64,000 nucleotides of DNA from Linum tenue. Lineage: Eukaryota > Streptophyta > Magnoliopsida > Malpighiales > Linaceae. Below the pieces are notes generated by a model. It saw only the letters and a list, made by a program, of their open reading frames with translations, searched no databases and had not been told where the DNA came from. Where the stretch lies: assembly GCA_946122785.1 (NCBI GenBank), contig CAMGYJ010000003.1:33092795-33156794 (forward strand), read 5' to 3'. The position numbers were made by a program, and so were the translations under genes. Below, one piece after another: positions 35,066 through 46,296 of the stretch (position 1 is the stretch's first letter; every line of letters starts with the position of its first letter).

Positions 35066-37422
35066 ATGGGGCAGCAATCGCTGATCTACAGCTTCGTCGC
35101 TCGGGGAACGGTGGTCCTGGCGGAGTTCACAGAGTTCACCGGCAACTTCACCAGCATAGCCGCTCAGTGCCTCCAGAAACTCCCCGCTTCCAACAACAAG
35201 TTCACTTACAACTGCGATGGCCACACCTTCAACTATCTCGTCGACAACGGCTTCAGTAAAGACCTCCCACTCCTTCCTCTCTCGCCTCTTTGGTTTCTCT
35301 CCTTTTTCCTTGTTGTCTTTCGGCGTTCTACTGATCTGTGCTTGTCCTTGTTCGTCCTGTTTGTACCTGTGCCGTGGTTGAGTTGAGTTGTTGGTAGAGT
35401 CTGTGATGGTGCGATCATTGGTTCTGACTGGCCATTTCCTCCAGTTTGTCGATCTTGTTCTGTTTCAGGTTACTCCAGATTACCAATTATTCAGATCAGA
35501 ACACACAGTCTTTGTTTGCATTTGCTGATTATTATTTGTTGGATTCGCTTGGTTGTTGCCAAGTGTGACTAATTTTGAATTTCCTTGTAGATTTGGATGT
35601 GTAAGTTTTTTTTTTCTTTTTTGAGGTTTACACTTCCAAGTATGGTGTATTGGGTGTAAGGATTATCTGATGTTCAGATTCTGATTCTGTCATTGGAGCT
35701 CGTCCTAACGGCATATCTATTTGTTGAACTTGGGTGTAAGGATGAGGTTTAGAGGCCATAAATGGTATTAGGCGTCTCATGATCAGATTCTAGTTTTCCA
35801 TCATTGGAGCTCGTCCTAATTGCAGTCTATTTGTTGAACTTGGAGCTCTGAAACATTATTACATGGACTCTGAGATGATGATGATGATGCCCTATATTTG
35901 TTTCTCAAATAAATGGTTGCGGGCTGTTTATGTGTGAATCTCCATTCTTCTACTGAGCCAGTATATATCAACCTGAAGTTAGATTATCTGATGGGAGGTT
36001 GTCATTTTTTAATTACTGGGAGTGTAATCAACCTTCATTAATTAACTTCCACAAACCCCTGCCACTTTTACTTTTTCTCCAAGCATAGTGCTTTCAGCAG
36101 TTCTTTTTCCACCCTCATTTGTAGTTTTGTTATTCTATGTAATGAGGAGAACTCTCAAGGAGTTGAATTGAGAACCCTGTTTAGTAAAACCGAAGTCTTC
36201 CCAGCCTGTTGTGCTGTGCTTGGTGTATTCTTCTCCTGTTTCATGGAAGGATTAAGTCTCTACCTGTGAATTTTCAGCCTATTGTGTGGTCGCTGTGGAG
36301 TCTATCGGGCGACAGGTTCCGATTGCTTTCCTTGAGAGGATTAAGGAGGACTTCACTAAGAGATATGGTGGAGGAAAAGCTGCAACAGCAGTTGCCCAAA
36401 GCCTGAACAAAGAATATGGGTGAATTATTTTAATGCTTGGAAATGTGGGAGCTAGTCTTGCCTTTTCTGGCAAGCCATGTTCACATCTTGGTTCTTGTGC
36501 AGGCCCAAGTTGAAGGAGCAGATGCAATACTGTGTGGATAACCCAGAAGAGGTTAGCAAACTTGCTAAGGTGAAAGCTCAGGTTTCTGAAGTTAAAGGAG
36601 TTATGATGGACAACATAGAAAAGGTATATAACAGTTAATTTCATATGGAAATTCCAACTATGGCTTTCTTAATTTTCTATTGTTTCCTTATCTTAACGGT
36701 TGAAAATCTTTCTGATAACTGGGTTTTCTGTTCCTTTAAGTCTAGCACTGGTTAAGGGCAATGATGGAAACATGTATCAGTTTGTTCACTGATTTTCTTT
36801 GCTGCTACAGGTACTTGACCGTGGGGAGAAAATTGAGCTTCTCGTTGACAAAACCGAAAACCTTAGATCTCAGGTATGTTTGGATTACCATGCTTTTCTC
36901 CCTGGACATGAGTTGGTCATGTTTAGATTTGAAATTAGTAGACACTAGACAGGGTCAAGATTTTCTGAATCAAGGAATTGTGCCCTTAAACCTGATTGAC
37001 ATTGTCAGACCCAGGTCATGAAACTGTTGATAGTGTTATTATCTGTTTCTTTCTCTCTTGATTTTCAAAGATGAGTTATCACTTCTCTGATTTGTCTCGT
37101 GTCTTTCTTAAAGCTGTGCTTGTTGGTTCTCTCTTTTCCATAGAAATAGAAAGCCTTTACAGTTTACATCTCCTAAAGAACGCCTTCTCTCTCTCTCTCT
37201 CTCTCTCTCTCTTCTTTGTTAACTATTCCCACTTGGTGAGTCTTTTTTAGGTGTTAAGTGTCTACTTCACTGCAGGCTCAAGATTTCAGGCAGCAAGGGA
37301 CCAAGATGAGGAGGAAGATGTGGCTGCAGAACATGAAGATTAAGCTGATAGTGCTGGGGATCATAATCGCATTGATTCTCATCATAGTATTATCTGTTTG
37401 CGGCGGTTTCAAATGTCATTAG
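35066..37422 (+). CDS. R-SNARE, VAMP721/722-type longin vesicle protein
   Basis: Vesicle-associated R-SNAREs pair with Q-SNAREs on target membranes to drive secretory vesicle fusion; the VAMP72 group works in secretion to the plasma membrane and cell plate. Five exons join to 220 residues: 35066-35255, 36278-36419, 36503-36623, 36811-36873, 37276-37422. The longin domain (about 1-120) starts [20 protein letters not shown]. The SNARE motif (about 130-185) contains [11 protein letters not shown] then [12 protein letters not shown], whose arginine is the zero-layer residue. A basic stretch (KMRRKMW) precedes a single C-terminal membrane anchor ([17 protein letters not shown]) and a short lumenal tail CGGFKCH. 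Length matches Arabidopsis VAMP721/722 (about 220). The first intron is about 1 kb, common in this family. Confidence 0.95.
37185..37212 (+). repeat. (CT)n microsatellite in VAMP intron 4
   Basis: A CT dinucleotide run of about 28 bp lies 64 bases upstream of the last VAMP exon, in the polypyrimidine region of intron 4. Confidence 0.9.
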
Positions 37423-37878
37423 TATCAGTTTCTGCTGCCATGTTCGTTACGAGGGCTACCATATCCCTTAACTTGCGCTTGTACAGTCTTTCCCAACCTT
37501 TTTTTTTAAGTTTCAGAATTCATTGTAACGTTTCTTTGAGAGTGGATGCTCGTGATCGTCCGTGTTGTTTGCCCCGTTTTGATTGATGAATCGTAATCTC
37601 CTACTTGAATTGCCCAGAAGGAGCTGGATCGTCCTGGAAGTTGTATGTCAATTATTTGTTGTGCCTTGAAACTGGTACCTCCGAAACTGGAAATGAACCA
37701 GAAAGTGACATGAACCCAGGCGAAGTTGATACTGCCCGCCTGTGATGTTAAGCAAGCAGAGCGCCCTGCAGTTGGCATTATTTGACGGGGGAAATGAAAT
37801 AACTAGAAATCAGTGTCTATACTCCCAAAATGGAGAGCCTACAGAGTGAAGAACACGCAGTTCTTGTTGTGGTGTTCT
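37423..37878. other. Shared 3' flank of convergent VAMP and PANC genes
   Basis: About 450 bp separates the VAMP stop codon from the pantothenate synthetase stop codon. The two genes converge, so both 3' UTRs must lie here and may overlap. Confidence 0.5.
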
Positions 37879-39412
37879 TCATCCGCTGATCTCGATGTTG
37901 TCTATCAATCTAACATTGCCGAACCATGCTGCGATGCAGATAACAACTGGCCTATCCACTTCCCCCAGTGTCTCCAAACTCTCTTGATCCACTATCTGGT
38001 AAAACACACAAAATAATGGGACTCAGAAATGCGAGCTGGTACATTGCGGCACAAGGCAACGCCAACTTATGAAGGCAAACTGGTCAGCTTGCCGGCAACA
38101 CGAAACGAAATATCAAAGGGTCTGGTTGTTCAGATGCAAGGACTCACCTCCACATAATCAATCTTCCCTCCAGCCCCAGATATTGCTTGGACCAGAGTCC
38201 CTCGCAAATCGCTGCAGTTCGTCGTCTGGCCTCTCTCTACCAACGATTTAGCTTGGAAGAGAGACCTGCTTATGGACAGCGCCTGCAGACACCCGAAAAG
38301 ATCAGATAAGAAAGAAAGCTAGGGTCAAATAGAAGATCAGAAAGCTGGTAAGCTGTTAAAGAGAGTGGAGAGGGTGGGAGAACCTTTCCTCTGTCCTCTG
38401 GGGAGAGGCGAACGTTGCGCGAACTCATTGCCAGGCCATCTTGCTCACGCGTTATGTCACACCCAACTATCCTTACTCCAAAATCAAGATCTCTAACCTG
38501 CAGGAAGTTCAACAAAGCGAGATCCATCAAATCATTGGCAGTAACTCGAGACAGCGATAACCCAGAAAATCAACATTCTAGAATGGGTCTAACATCCGTA
38601 AGAAGCTTTTGAGCATAAACAAAACTAGCAGAAGGGAAAAGCTTAATGCTAGGGCCCGATCCGCAAATGATTGTTCTCCTATTGTATCAGAGAAACACAT
38701 ATCGACGTTTCCACAAGAACACAAAAGAATTGGCATAAGAACACAAAAGAATTGGCATAAGAAGCTTATAGATTGAGCCCACCATTCGCTGAATAACTCG
38801 CCACTGCTGGTAATCCTTCTTCCCAAACACAGCCATGTCAGGGTCCACAATATTGAACAGCTTGGTCACCACGGTCGCAACTCCCCTGAAGAACACCGGC
38901 CGGCTCATCCCGCATAACCCTCTCTCCAATCTCTCCACTTTCACCCACGTCTCGTGCCCGGCACCCATTTCTTCCACACACGACGAAACACCTGATGCCG
39001 GCGGCCCCTTTTCCCGTTCCTCTGACAATTCCTCGACAATATCCCGTTCCCCTTTTCGGCCAATGTTCCCGTAGTCGTAGAGATTGTGGGGATGGAAAAC
39101 AGCGTCGACCCGGCGGCACCCGGAAACCGACCCGAGCTTCCGGATATCGCCGTGGAAGTCGGACGGATAAGTGGAGAGGTCCTCGGAGGGAGAGAACTGA
39201 CCTGGGTTCACGTAGATTGAAACGACGACGACATCCGCTAGGGATTGAGCTTTCTCGACGAGGGATAAATGGCCCTGGTGGAGATAACCCATTGTGGGTA
39301 CCAAGGCTATGGTCTTGCCGCGGCATCTCATGGCACGTGACCATTTCCTCATCTCGTCTTTGTTGGTTATGATCTCCGGCAGCTCCTCCGGCGCCGCACT
39401 CCCTCCTTCCAT
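37879..39412 (-). CDS. PANC: Pantothenate synthetase (pantoate-beta-alanine ligase)
   Basis: This enzyme joins pantoate and beta-alanine with ATP to form pantothenate (vitamin B5), acting in the cytosol in plants. Four minus-strand exons: 39412-38783, 38497-38384, 38283-38148, 37995-37879, about 331 residues. The N-terminal half has the ATP-binding block [18 protein letters not shown] (HxGH type), then [17 protein letters not shown] plant-type insert ends [17 protein letters not shown], followed by [19 protein letters not shown] and [15 protein letters not shown]. The second half has [16 protein letters not shown] and ends [17 protein letters not shown]. Oddity: exon 3 is 136 bp, one base too long. 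The residues before 38220 and after it both match the family but in different frames, so there is a +1 insertion at about 38219-38222. Every other part is intact, so an assembly error or a very recent mutation is likely. Confidence 0.9.
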
Positions 39413-40580
39413 AGTCGATGACGATGAGAGATCCCCGAGCTGTAAAGGGGAAAGGGAAATTCTATATTTTCCAATATCGAGTCCTCTGGTATTTGTTTTT
39501 TTACATATGAGTGGTATTTTCTTTTTACACTATCAATGTGATGTGATGTGACATCCTTCTGAAACCTATTTTTACCAAAAATGCCCTTATAAATATTTAA
39601 CATTATATATTTGAAAAGAAAGCGAAAACGACATTAATGAAAACATGAACAATTCTGAAATATTTTATTCAATAAACGTTCATCTTAAAATTAAATAAAG
39701 TGTCACGTGCTACTAAGATACTAAATCAACAAAATTTTCTTCTGGAGTTCTTCAAGCCACTAATCTTACTCATGAACTGTTTATTTTTGAATGCAGGCGT
39801 ATGGTCTGTCCTAAGTCATAGGTTCATTATACTTGGCAAGAAAATAATCCAAAACGCTCATAAATGCATATACTCATGCATTAAAATGTTTACTTGACTT
39901 GAAATGATTTTCTTGAAAGGGGGCCTCAAGTTTGGCTTAATTACCGCCAAAATGCCCATTCACCAAAACGTGATAACATAAACCTCCATCACTCTGGGAG
40001 GTAGGTAATCGTGCGCTAGCTAGGTGACCTTCCAGTACCAACATACTTGTTTAAGAGCTCCTTATATGAAGGAGTGGGTAACATAAACGAGACTTCCTCA
40101 CTCTAGTAAGTGAGGGGTCGCGTGCATAGCTAGTTAGGTCTGGTTAAAAACATGATCTTGCTTAATATGTATTTGTTTAACCTAACGTAACTTACACTTG
40201 CTTGACATGAGGGTCATCCACACTGTGGGAGATCCAATCTCATGACTTCCTTGATTTATAAATTCATATGCAATACATGTTTGGCAGCATCCTATGCTCG
40301 TGACATGCATATATGATTAGGTGGCTGACCCATGTGTCTCCCTAATCCATCTCCTAAAAAGAAATCACTAGAAGGAGGATAGGATATAGAAACATAGTGA
40401 ACGTAGACATCAATGTGGATTATATCAACCACGTATGTATATGTCCTTTATCATACTAGAGCAAATCTAAGGAAAGTCTAGGTGAGTTTGCCTATACGAC
40501 GCCTTTCCTTATTGTTTTCCTTCGTCTAGTAATATTGTTTTGTTTTGTTTTATTTATTTTCTACATCAAAAGTTGGGAGT
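39413..40580. other. PANC upstream region and AT-rich spacer
   Basis: The first 200 bases or so should contain the PANC promoter and 5' UTR. At 39970-40130 a phrase GGTAACATAAAC...CACTCT...GGGGTCGCGTGC is loosely duplicated. No gene is visible. Confidence 0.4.
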
Positions 40581-40778
40581 AATGTCTACAAGATTGACTT
40601 ACCAAGATAGTATGGGATAAGTGCAACATTCAAAGTTTCTGATCTTGCACCATATCCATATGGTAACTCAGATTTGAGGAAAAATCCTTTTCAAGAGGGA
40701 GGGAATGATGAGGTCATCAAGACCAAGAACACTACACCAGAAGAAGGTCCAAGCACACGTTCAAAAGCTAAGAAGTAG
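40581..40778 (+). pseudogene. C-terminal end of a Ty3/gypsy polyprotein, with stop
   Basis: The 66-codon frame reads NVYKIDLP, then YGISATFKVSDLAPYPYG, then NPFQEGGNDEVIK and finally GPSTRSKAKK before TAG. This is the standard plant gypsy Pol tail (YKxDLPxxYGxSATFNVSDL...NPFQEGGxD...GPxTRSxAKK). A TAG at 40608-40610 interrupts it in frame. Upstream integrase and RT are absent. A G run of about 14 bases (40778-40791) follows the stop, in the region where a polypurine tract would be expected. Confidence 0.8.
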
Positions 40779-43670
40779 GGGGGGGGGGGGGAATATGCAA
40801 CCTACTTGAGCAACTACTTTGTTAGCATGGACATGGATCTACTCAAGAGAATGCCCATAATGGTGTTACAGTACAGGGATTGAGATCAGATGAAGGACTT
40901 GGGAGATCGATTGGAGAAGAAGGGAGACCGAGTGAAGAAGAGGGTTGGTGACAATGGCATAAAGGATGGGCTTTTGAGGAGTCCTTAGCCCAGAAGGATT
41001 AACATTTCTTAGCCTAGAAGGAAGGAAGCCCTAGTCAAGTCATTTGTGGAGAAGGACTTATGATTTTCAGATTGTATGTGTTATTCTCTTAAATTGTTTT
41101 GCTTTCATTGTTAGTTTTGGATTGGTGGATTTTAGCCTATTCAAAGGGGTTGAATTTCATTCTATCCAATTACAAGTTTATCAATCAATATAGAGTTTAT
41201 CTAATGTTCATCATTGAATGTTCGTACAAGACTTATGTTGAGGATTTCAGGAGATTGTATGTGTCTCTTATCAACTAGACGATCACATCTAGTTGTGGCG
41301 AGCTTCTACCCAGATAGCGATTGGCCCTTCTCAGAAGTTGAGATGGTTTGATTGTGTTCCACCTTATTATTATTTTTGTTGAAGAAGATAATCATAAAAG
41401 CTTGAAGATCGACGTTTGCTACGTACTTTGATCACCTTTATCTAGTATTTTGAGCCTCAATTCATATCATAGGGTAAGCTTATTCAATGACAAAGCTAGT
41501 GCCCAGTTATTTTCAATCTTGTCCCGGCCTATCCAATGCCTCTTCCTGAAAGGATCATCCAGTGCCCAGTTATTTCTAATGCTTTGAATGCACACTCAGA
41601 GCACCCAACTACTTTATGAATCAATCAATGCACTTTCTTCTCCTAACTCCCCAACCCATGCTCTTTCGCTTCAAACTTAGGAGTGCTTATCTTTAAATAC
41701 TGATGATAGCAGGGCATATTCGCGTATAAGACACAGAGGCAAGGAAGCAAAAGTCGGCTAGAAGGAGAGAAACCCAGTCACCAGCAGTCAAACTCTCATA
41801 TGAGACTAAGCAACCACTGACCGTTCGGAAACACCCCTGACCTATCTTGATTAAGACTTAAAACCTATAAAATAGAGCCTAATTTAAGATGTCAAACAAA
41901 TGATAGAATGGAAAACCAAGAATAACCCACTAGTATGGAAGGGACCCTCCCAATTGGTGGGAATATTTGGATTTATGTTATATAATTTAGGGTTAATATT
42001 TTTTTAGGATGGTAACCTGACTGCAACCCATCTGACTCGTAACCGGTTGACCCACAACTCGATTAACCTACAAAATGACTGTTCAAAACTGATGAATTCA
42101 AACTCGATTGGCATGCAATCCGGTTAAATCCGTAACCCAATTGACCAAACCTAACTAACCCATTACCCACTTGATTGGCGTGAATAATTATGATATAATA
42201 TATATTTCAAAAATTCAAATTTTTGTTCTAAAACTAAATAAAACTATTTTTTTCATTTATAGTTTAAAATATAAAATTCACTTGAAATGAAGTATTTTTA
42301 ATAAGATAACAAAGTTAAAACATGAAGTTAACTTGAACATAAGTACTTTAACAAAATGACAAAAAATAAGCGCATACAGGGATGTGTTCATCTCCTTCTC
42401 TTTGCCTGCTTTAGTATGCTCATTCTCCATTTCTTTTGCCTTCTTCTTCTCCTTCGTTGCCCATCTTATTTTCCCTCTGTATTTTGTTTATAAAACCTAA
42501 CCTTAGCTTTGCCTTATTTTATCTTTGTTAAAATGCAATAACGCAGACATGAGGAAGGTGAGAAGAAGAAGGCAGCTGAAGCGGCGTTAGCGTTGATGTA
42601 ACCGTATATGTCATCCTCGTGTTTATTTGTGGGGCATGAACTTATGCAAAGGATTGGAAGATCGTAGATGCCTGTGAACTTGCGGTGATAATGGTCTTGT
42701 GGTCAAACCCCCATGTGGGTTATGTCAATTGTTTGCACGACCTAACTAACTACACTTCTCGAGCCAAGTATAACTCAAAATGGCGTTGCTAATATTGTGG
42801 TGACCAAGGTTGTATTCCATAGGTTTTGGTACTCTAGGCTACTTCTCATGTTGTTGTTACCTAGTCAATCTGTTTAGTTGGGTGTTTTTAGGTCAATTGA
42901 CAATACTGGTGGAGAAAGCAAGGAAACAAAGCATGTTATTCGGGGTAACTCCCTCCCCCTACATCTAGGTTCTTCATGCACATGACTAACTATGTTGGGT
43001 TTGCAGGATGAGGTGCGAAACTTGCTAAAGTAAGGGTTTCAATGATTACTCTGCCTCCTCTTCATATGCTCCCGAAGATCCATTGTTACCTCAGTCAAAG
43101 CTCACATACTAAGGAATAACCGTTAGTTCCTCTCAATAGGTTCAAACTATCATGAACACTAAAGCGATGGATCGATGATTCTTGCATCATCTATATCATT
43201 GTCTCAGGAACGCATTCCTCCGGCAGGGGATCTGTCGCCTCGTTCACTAAAAGGAATCCTAAGATCATTCATTTATCTCCAATTAGCCTTAAGGCGCTCA
43301 TATCTAGTCTAACCCTAAAATTCCCACCTAGTTCTGTGACTAAGTTGTAGGCTAGTAGAAGAGAGTGGAAAGATAAGCCATACCATAATCAAGCATAAAT
43401 GAAGCATATAATCATGGAAAAAAACAAATCCATTCACAAACACTAACACAATTACATCTATATTCAAAACCCAAATCTAGGGTTTGGGGGGGTTTTAACC
43501 CCTCGTACCTTAGAGGACTACTCCATAAAGGAGGGAAGAAGATACATGTAGAGAAAATAGAAGAATACTTAAATTGGGGAGATCTCCCTTCCTCCTTGAC
43601 TCCTCTTTTCTTTAGCTTCTCTCTCTGAAACGAGAAATTTCACAATTGATTTCCACTCTCTAAATTGATT
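40779..43670. other. Eroded retroelement DNA, no intact gene
   Basis: The DNA after the gypsy Pol tail (to about 41500) probably includes old 3' non-coding and LTR sequence, but I could not pair it with another LTR in the window. From 41.5 to 43.67 kb there are no recognisable domains. The last 230 bases include GGGTTTGGGGGGGTTTTAACCCC and are the left flank of the LTR element. Confidence 0.4.
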
Positions 43671-45066
43671 TCCTAACAATGGCCAAGTGTAACCAATGAA
43701 AGGGACTGCAGTATAGTGGCTCAAGTAATAAATATCGAATCCACGGGTCTCTAGAGTTACTATTACTCAGCTTCAGTTCATTATCTAGCAAAACAGATCA
43801 AGATGAAAGAACTAAAACTACTCTAGCAAACTACAGTTAAAGTTAATCTAATTACAGGTTGGGAACTCACTTAGGTATGATTCCCCCTAGCCACTAGCCA
43901 GATTAACGATCGATGATTTCTAACTTGTTTCACTTCATTCACAATGCGGAGAATCCTTGACTAGACCTTGAGTCTCGACTAAAGGAACAAGGCCCTCTTG
44001 AGTCAATTGCCTAGAGGGACGTATCCTTCTCTAGAACAATCGATCAAGGCGTTCTGAACTAGACTCCCTCTATCGAATGAGGTTCTCAATCGATACAAAG
44101 CAGTGAATCAACCCTCGACTAAAGCAATCGATCCACTACTATCAATCTATGGTGCTCTATTGACCTAATCAGGTATTCGCTCTCATAGGATCAAAGCAGA
44201 ATCAATAATCTCGACTAAAGCAGAATTGAATCGTGAAAACATGCATAGATTGAATATGAACTCAAGATTATCAAGTCAGAGTACTCATACAATCATCCAA
44301 TCAAACAAACATAGCTAGGGTTCCTCAAAACCTAAGTGAAGGGAAGTTACTCCATAGAGAAGAGAGAGACTGCAGTAAGAATCTTCAGATGATCAGTCTT
44401 CAAGTCCGGGCTTGATTCCCGAGCTCCAATGGCGAAGAAATCCTCCAAAATAGCTCCAAGAATGTTCCCAAGTCGCTCTCTCTCTCTAGGGTTCGTCCCT
44501 TGGGTGTTTGGGATCCAAAACCCAGCTCTCTCCCTTCCTTTGGCTGAAAATCGGGTTTTAAACAGCAATTCCCGACTCGCACGGCCAGGGTGCACGGCCG
44601 TGCACATCACCATTCTGGCCGTGCACTCCAAAACGCAGCGTATCAATAAGTCGAACCTCAACCAACTCGCACGGCCAGGATTGCACCTTGCACGGCCGTG
44701 CGGATTTCACTTGTGCCCGTGCGTGCCCACGCACAATCCCGCACGGCCAGGCTGGTCACTTGCACGGCCGTGCGTGGCCACGCACAATCCCGTGCGTGCC
44801 CACGCACAATCCCGTGCGGCCAAACTGGTCACTTGCACGGCCGTGCGGGTTGTGGGTGTGCCCGTGCGACTTCCTCAGAACCTCGCCATGCGTCCGATCC
44901 TCGTCCAATCGACCTCAAACTCGCTCCCAAGCCTCCATTCACGTACTAGGACCTGAAATATCATAAACAAGCACAACCTAGCGTGAAATCGGCCTAAAAT
45001 ACGAGAATCAATACCTCAAACGGAGTAAGAGCAGGGGTAAAAACATGTGTAACTAACGGTCTATCA
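43671..45066 (-). repeat. 3' LTR (left copy)
   Basis: This 1396-bp repeat reads TGATAGACCG at its start on the minus strand (45066 downward), directly after the polypurine tract. It contains the GCACGGCCGTGC palindrome cluster. It is nearly identical to 47662-49057. Open frames inside it are also present in the other LTR and do not resemble any known protein. Confidence 0.9.
44570..44870. repeat. Cluster of GCACGGCCGTGC palindromes in the LTR
   Basis: The 12-bp perfect palindrome GCACGGCCGTGC occurs four times (about 44592, 44691, 44763, 44837), three of them preceded by TT or ACTT. Half-sites such as GCACGGCCAGG and GTGCCCACGCACAATCCCG lie between. The same cluster lies at about 48561-48861 in the other LTR. 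Local GC content is far above the surroundings. Confidence 0.9.
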
Positions 45067-45081
45067 AACTCCCCCACACTT
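45067..45081 (-). other. Polypurine tract of the LTR element
   Basis: On the minus strand AAGTGTGGGGGAGTT immediately precedes the TG of the 3' LTR. This purine-rich run is the expected primer for plus-strand DNA synthesis and fixes the orientation of the element. A very similar GTGTGGGGGAATG lies at about 46004-46016. Confidence 0.8.
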
Positions 45082-46296
45082 AACCGTTTGCTTGTCCCCA
45101 AGCAAACCTTACTCAAACCAATGCAACTCTCCAGACCTCTATAGCAACAAACAACCTCGATCGTAGGTAGAGGACTTCCTAGATCATTTAGCAGCTTACG
45201 AGGTCAACCGACGCACAAGTCATCTCATAGCTTCTTCGGCGAGAGTACTAGTCTCGAGTCAGCATCATGGCAAATAGCGAACAGAGGACAAATGAATCGT
45301 GGAGGAAGAGACTCTAAAAAATGAAAGATCATGGACTCACATTTTTCAAGGTGCTCGATTTCCTTCTTGAAGATGGTTGGAACCCCTTTCCTTTCTTCTT
45401 TTTTCTTTTTTTTTCTGTTTTTCTCTTTTTTTTTTCAAGGGTTCCAACCCGTTTTTGCAGAAAACGGGGGCTCCCACCTAGCAAAGGTTTTGCGGGAGCC
45501 CGGCTCTTACCGGCCATGCCAGGAGCAGTTGTCTCGAGCCTCGTGCGGGGGAAAGACATGTAAGGGGGCTGGAGGTAGTAGGTGGAAATTGGGAACGGAT
45601 TCCCGTCTCCCCTTACACACTTTCGCCCTATTCGCACGGGAGACGTTATTTTAAAGCACATTTTCGAGCACCTGTTATTTTCAAAACATGATACAAGAGT
45701 CCATGACAGGCAGAGAGTCCACAGCACCACACAATTCAAGGGTCCTAAGATCACTAATTCACTCAATCAACCAACACACTATGAAGAAGAAATGAGACGT
45801 CTTAAATGCATCAACATCCTCCATAGTGCTACACTACCTCCCTAGGTTGCAAATCACGACAGAGACTGTCAATTCAAAGCATACTGAGCAGGCAATTTGC
45901 AGGGAACACGTACTTGGAGCCCTCAAATTTAAAAATTTGGACAGTGGACTAGGCTCCAAGCACACAACAGCTAAACACTCACCCGCATACATAATCGAAC
46001 ATTCCCCCACACTTAAGCACGACATTGTCCTCAATGGAGGAAAGATAAGGAGGGTAGAACGAAGTTACCAGATCAAGGGTGAATGATGATGGACGGGGCA
46101 GGCGGTGCATTCCAGGAAGAGAGAGTAATCAGAACACAAACACCACACAAAATCTCACAAAGGTGGAGTTATTGACTCTAAAATCAAATAACAAAACTGA
46201 CTCGACCGAGGAGAAATAGAGAAAGAAATGCAAACCGACTGGTTGGGTTGCCTCCCAATAAGCGCTTCTTTCACGTCGTGAGCCGGACGATGGCTC

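Noticed and set aside
37423..37878. Additional small gene between VAMP and PANC
   Set aside because: The open frames there are short and antisense to or within the two 3' UTRs; nothing resembles a protein.
44429..44956. 175-codon open frame in each LTR (also 48420-48947)
   Set aside because: It lies inside the LTR, overlaps the palindrome cluster and has no recognisable domain; both copies are simply the duplicated LTR.
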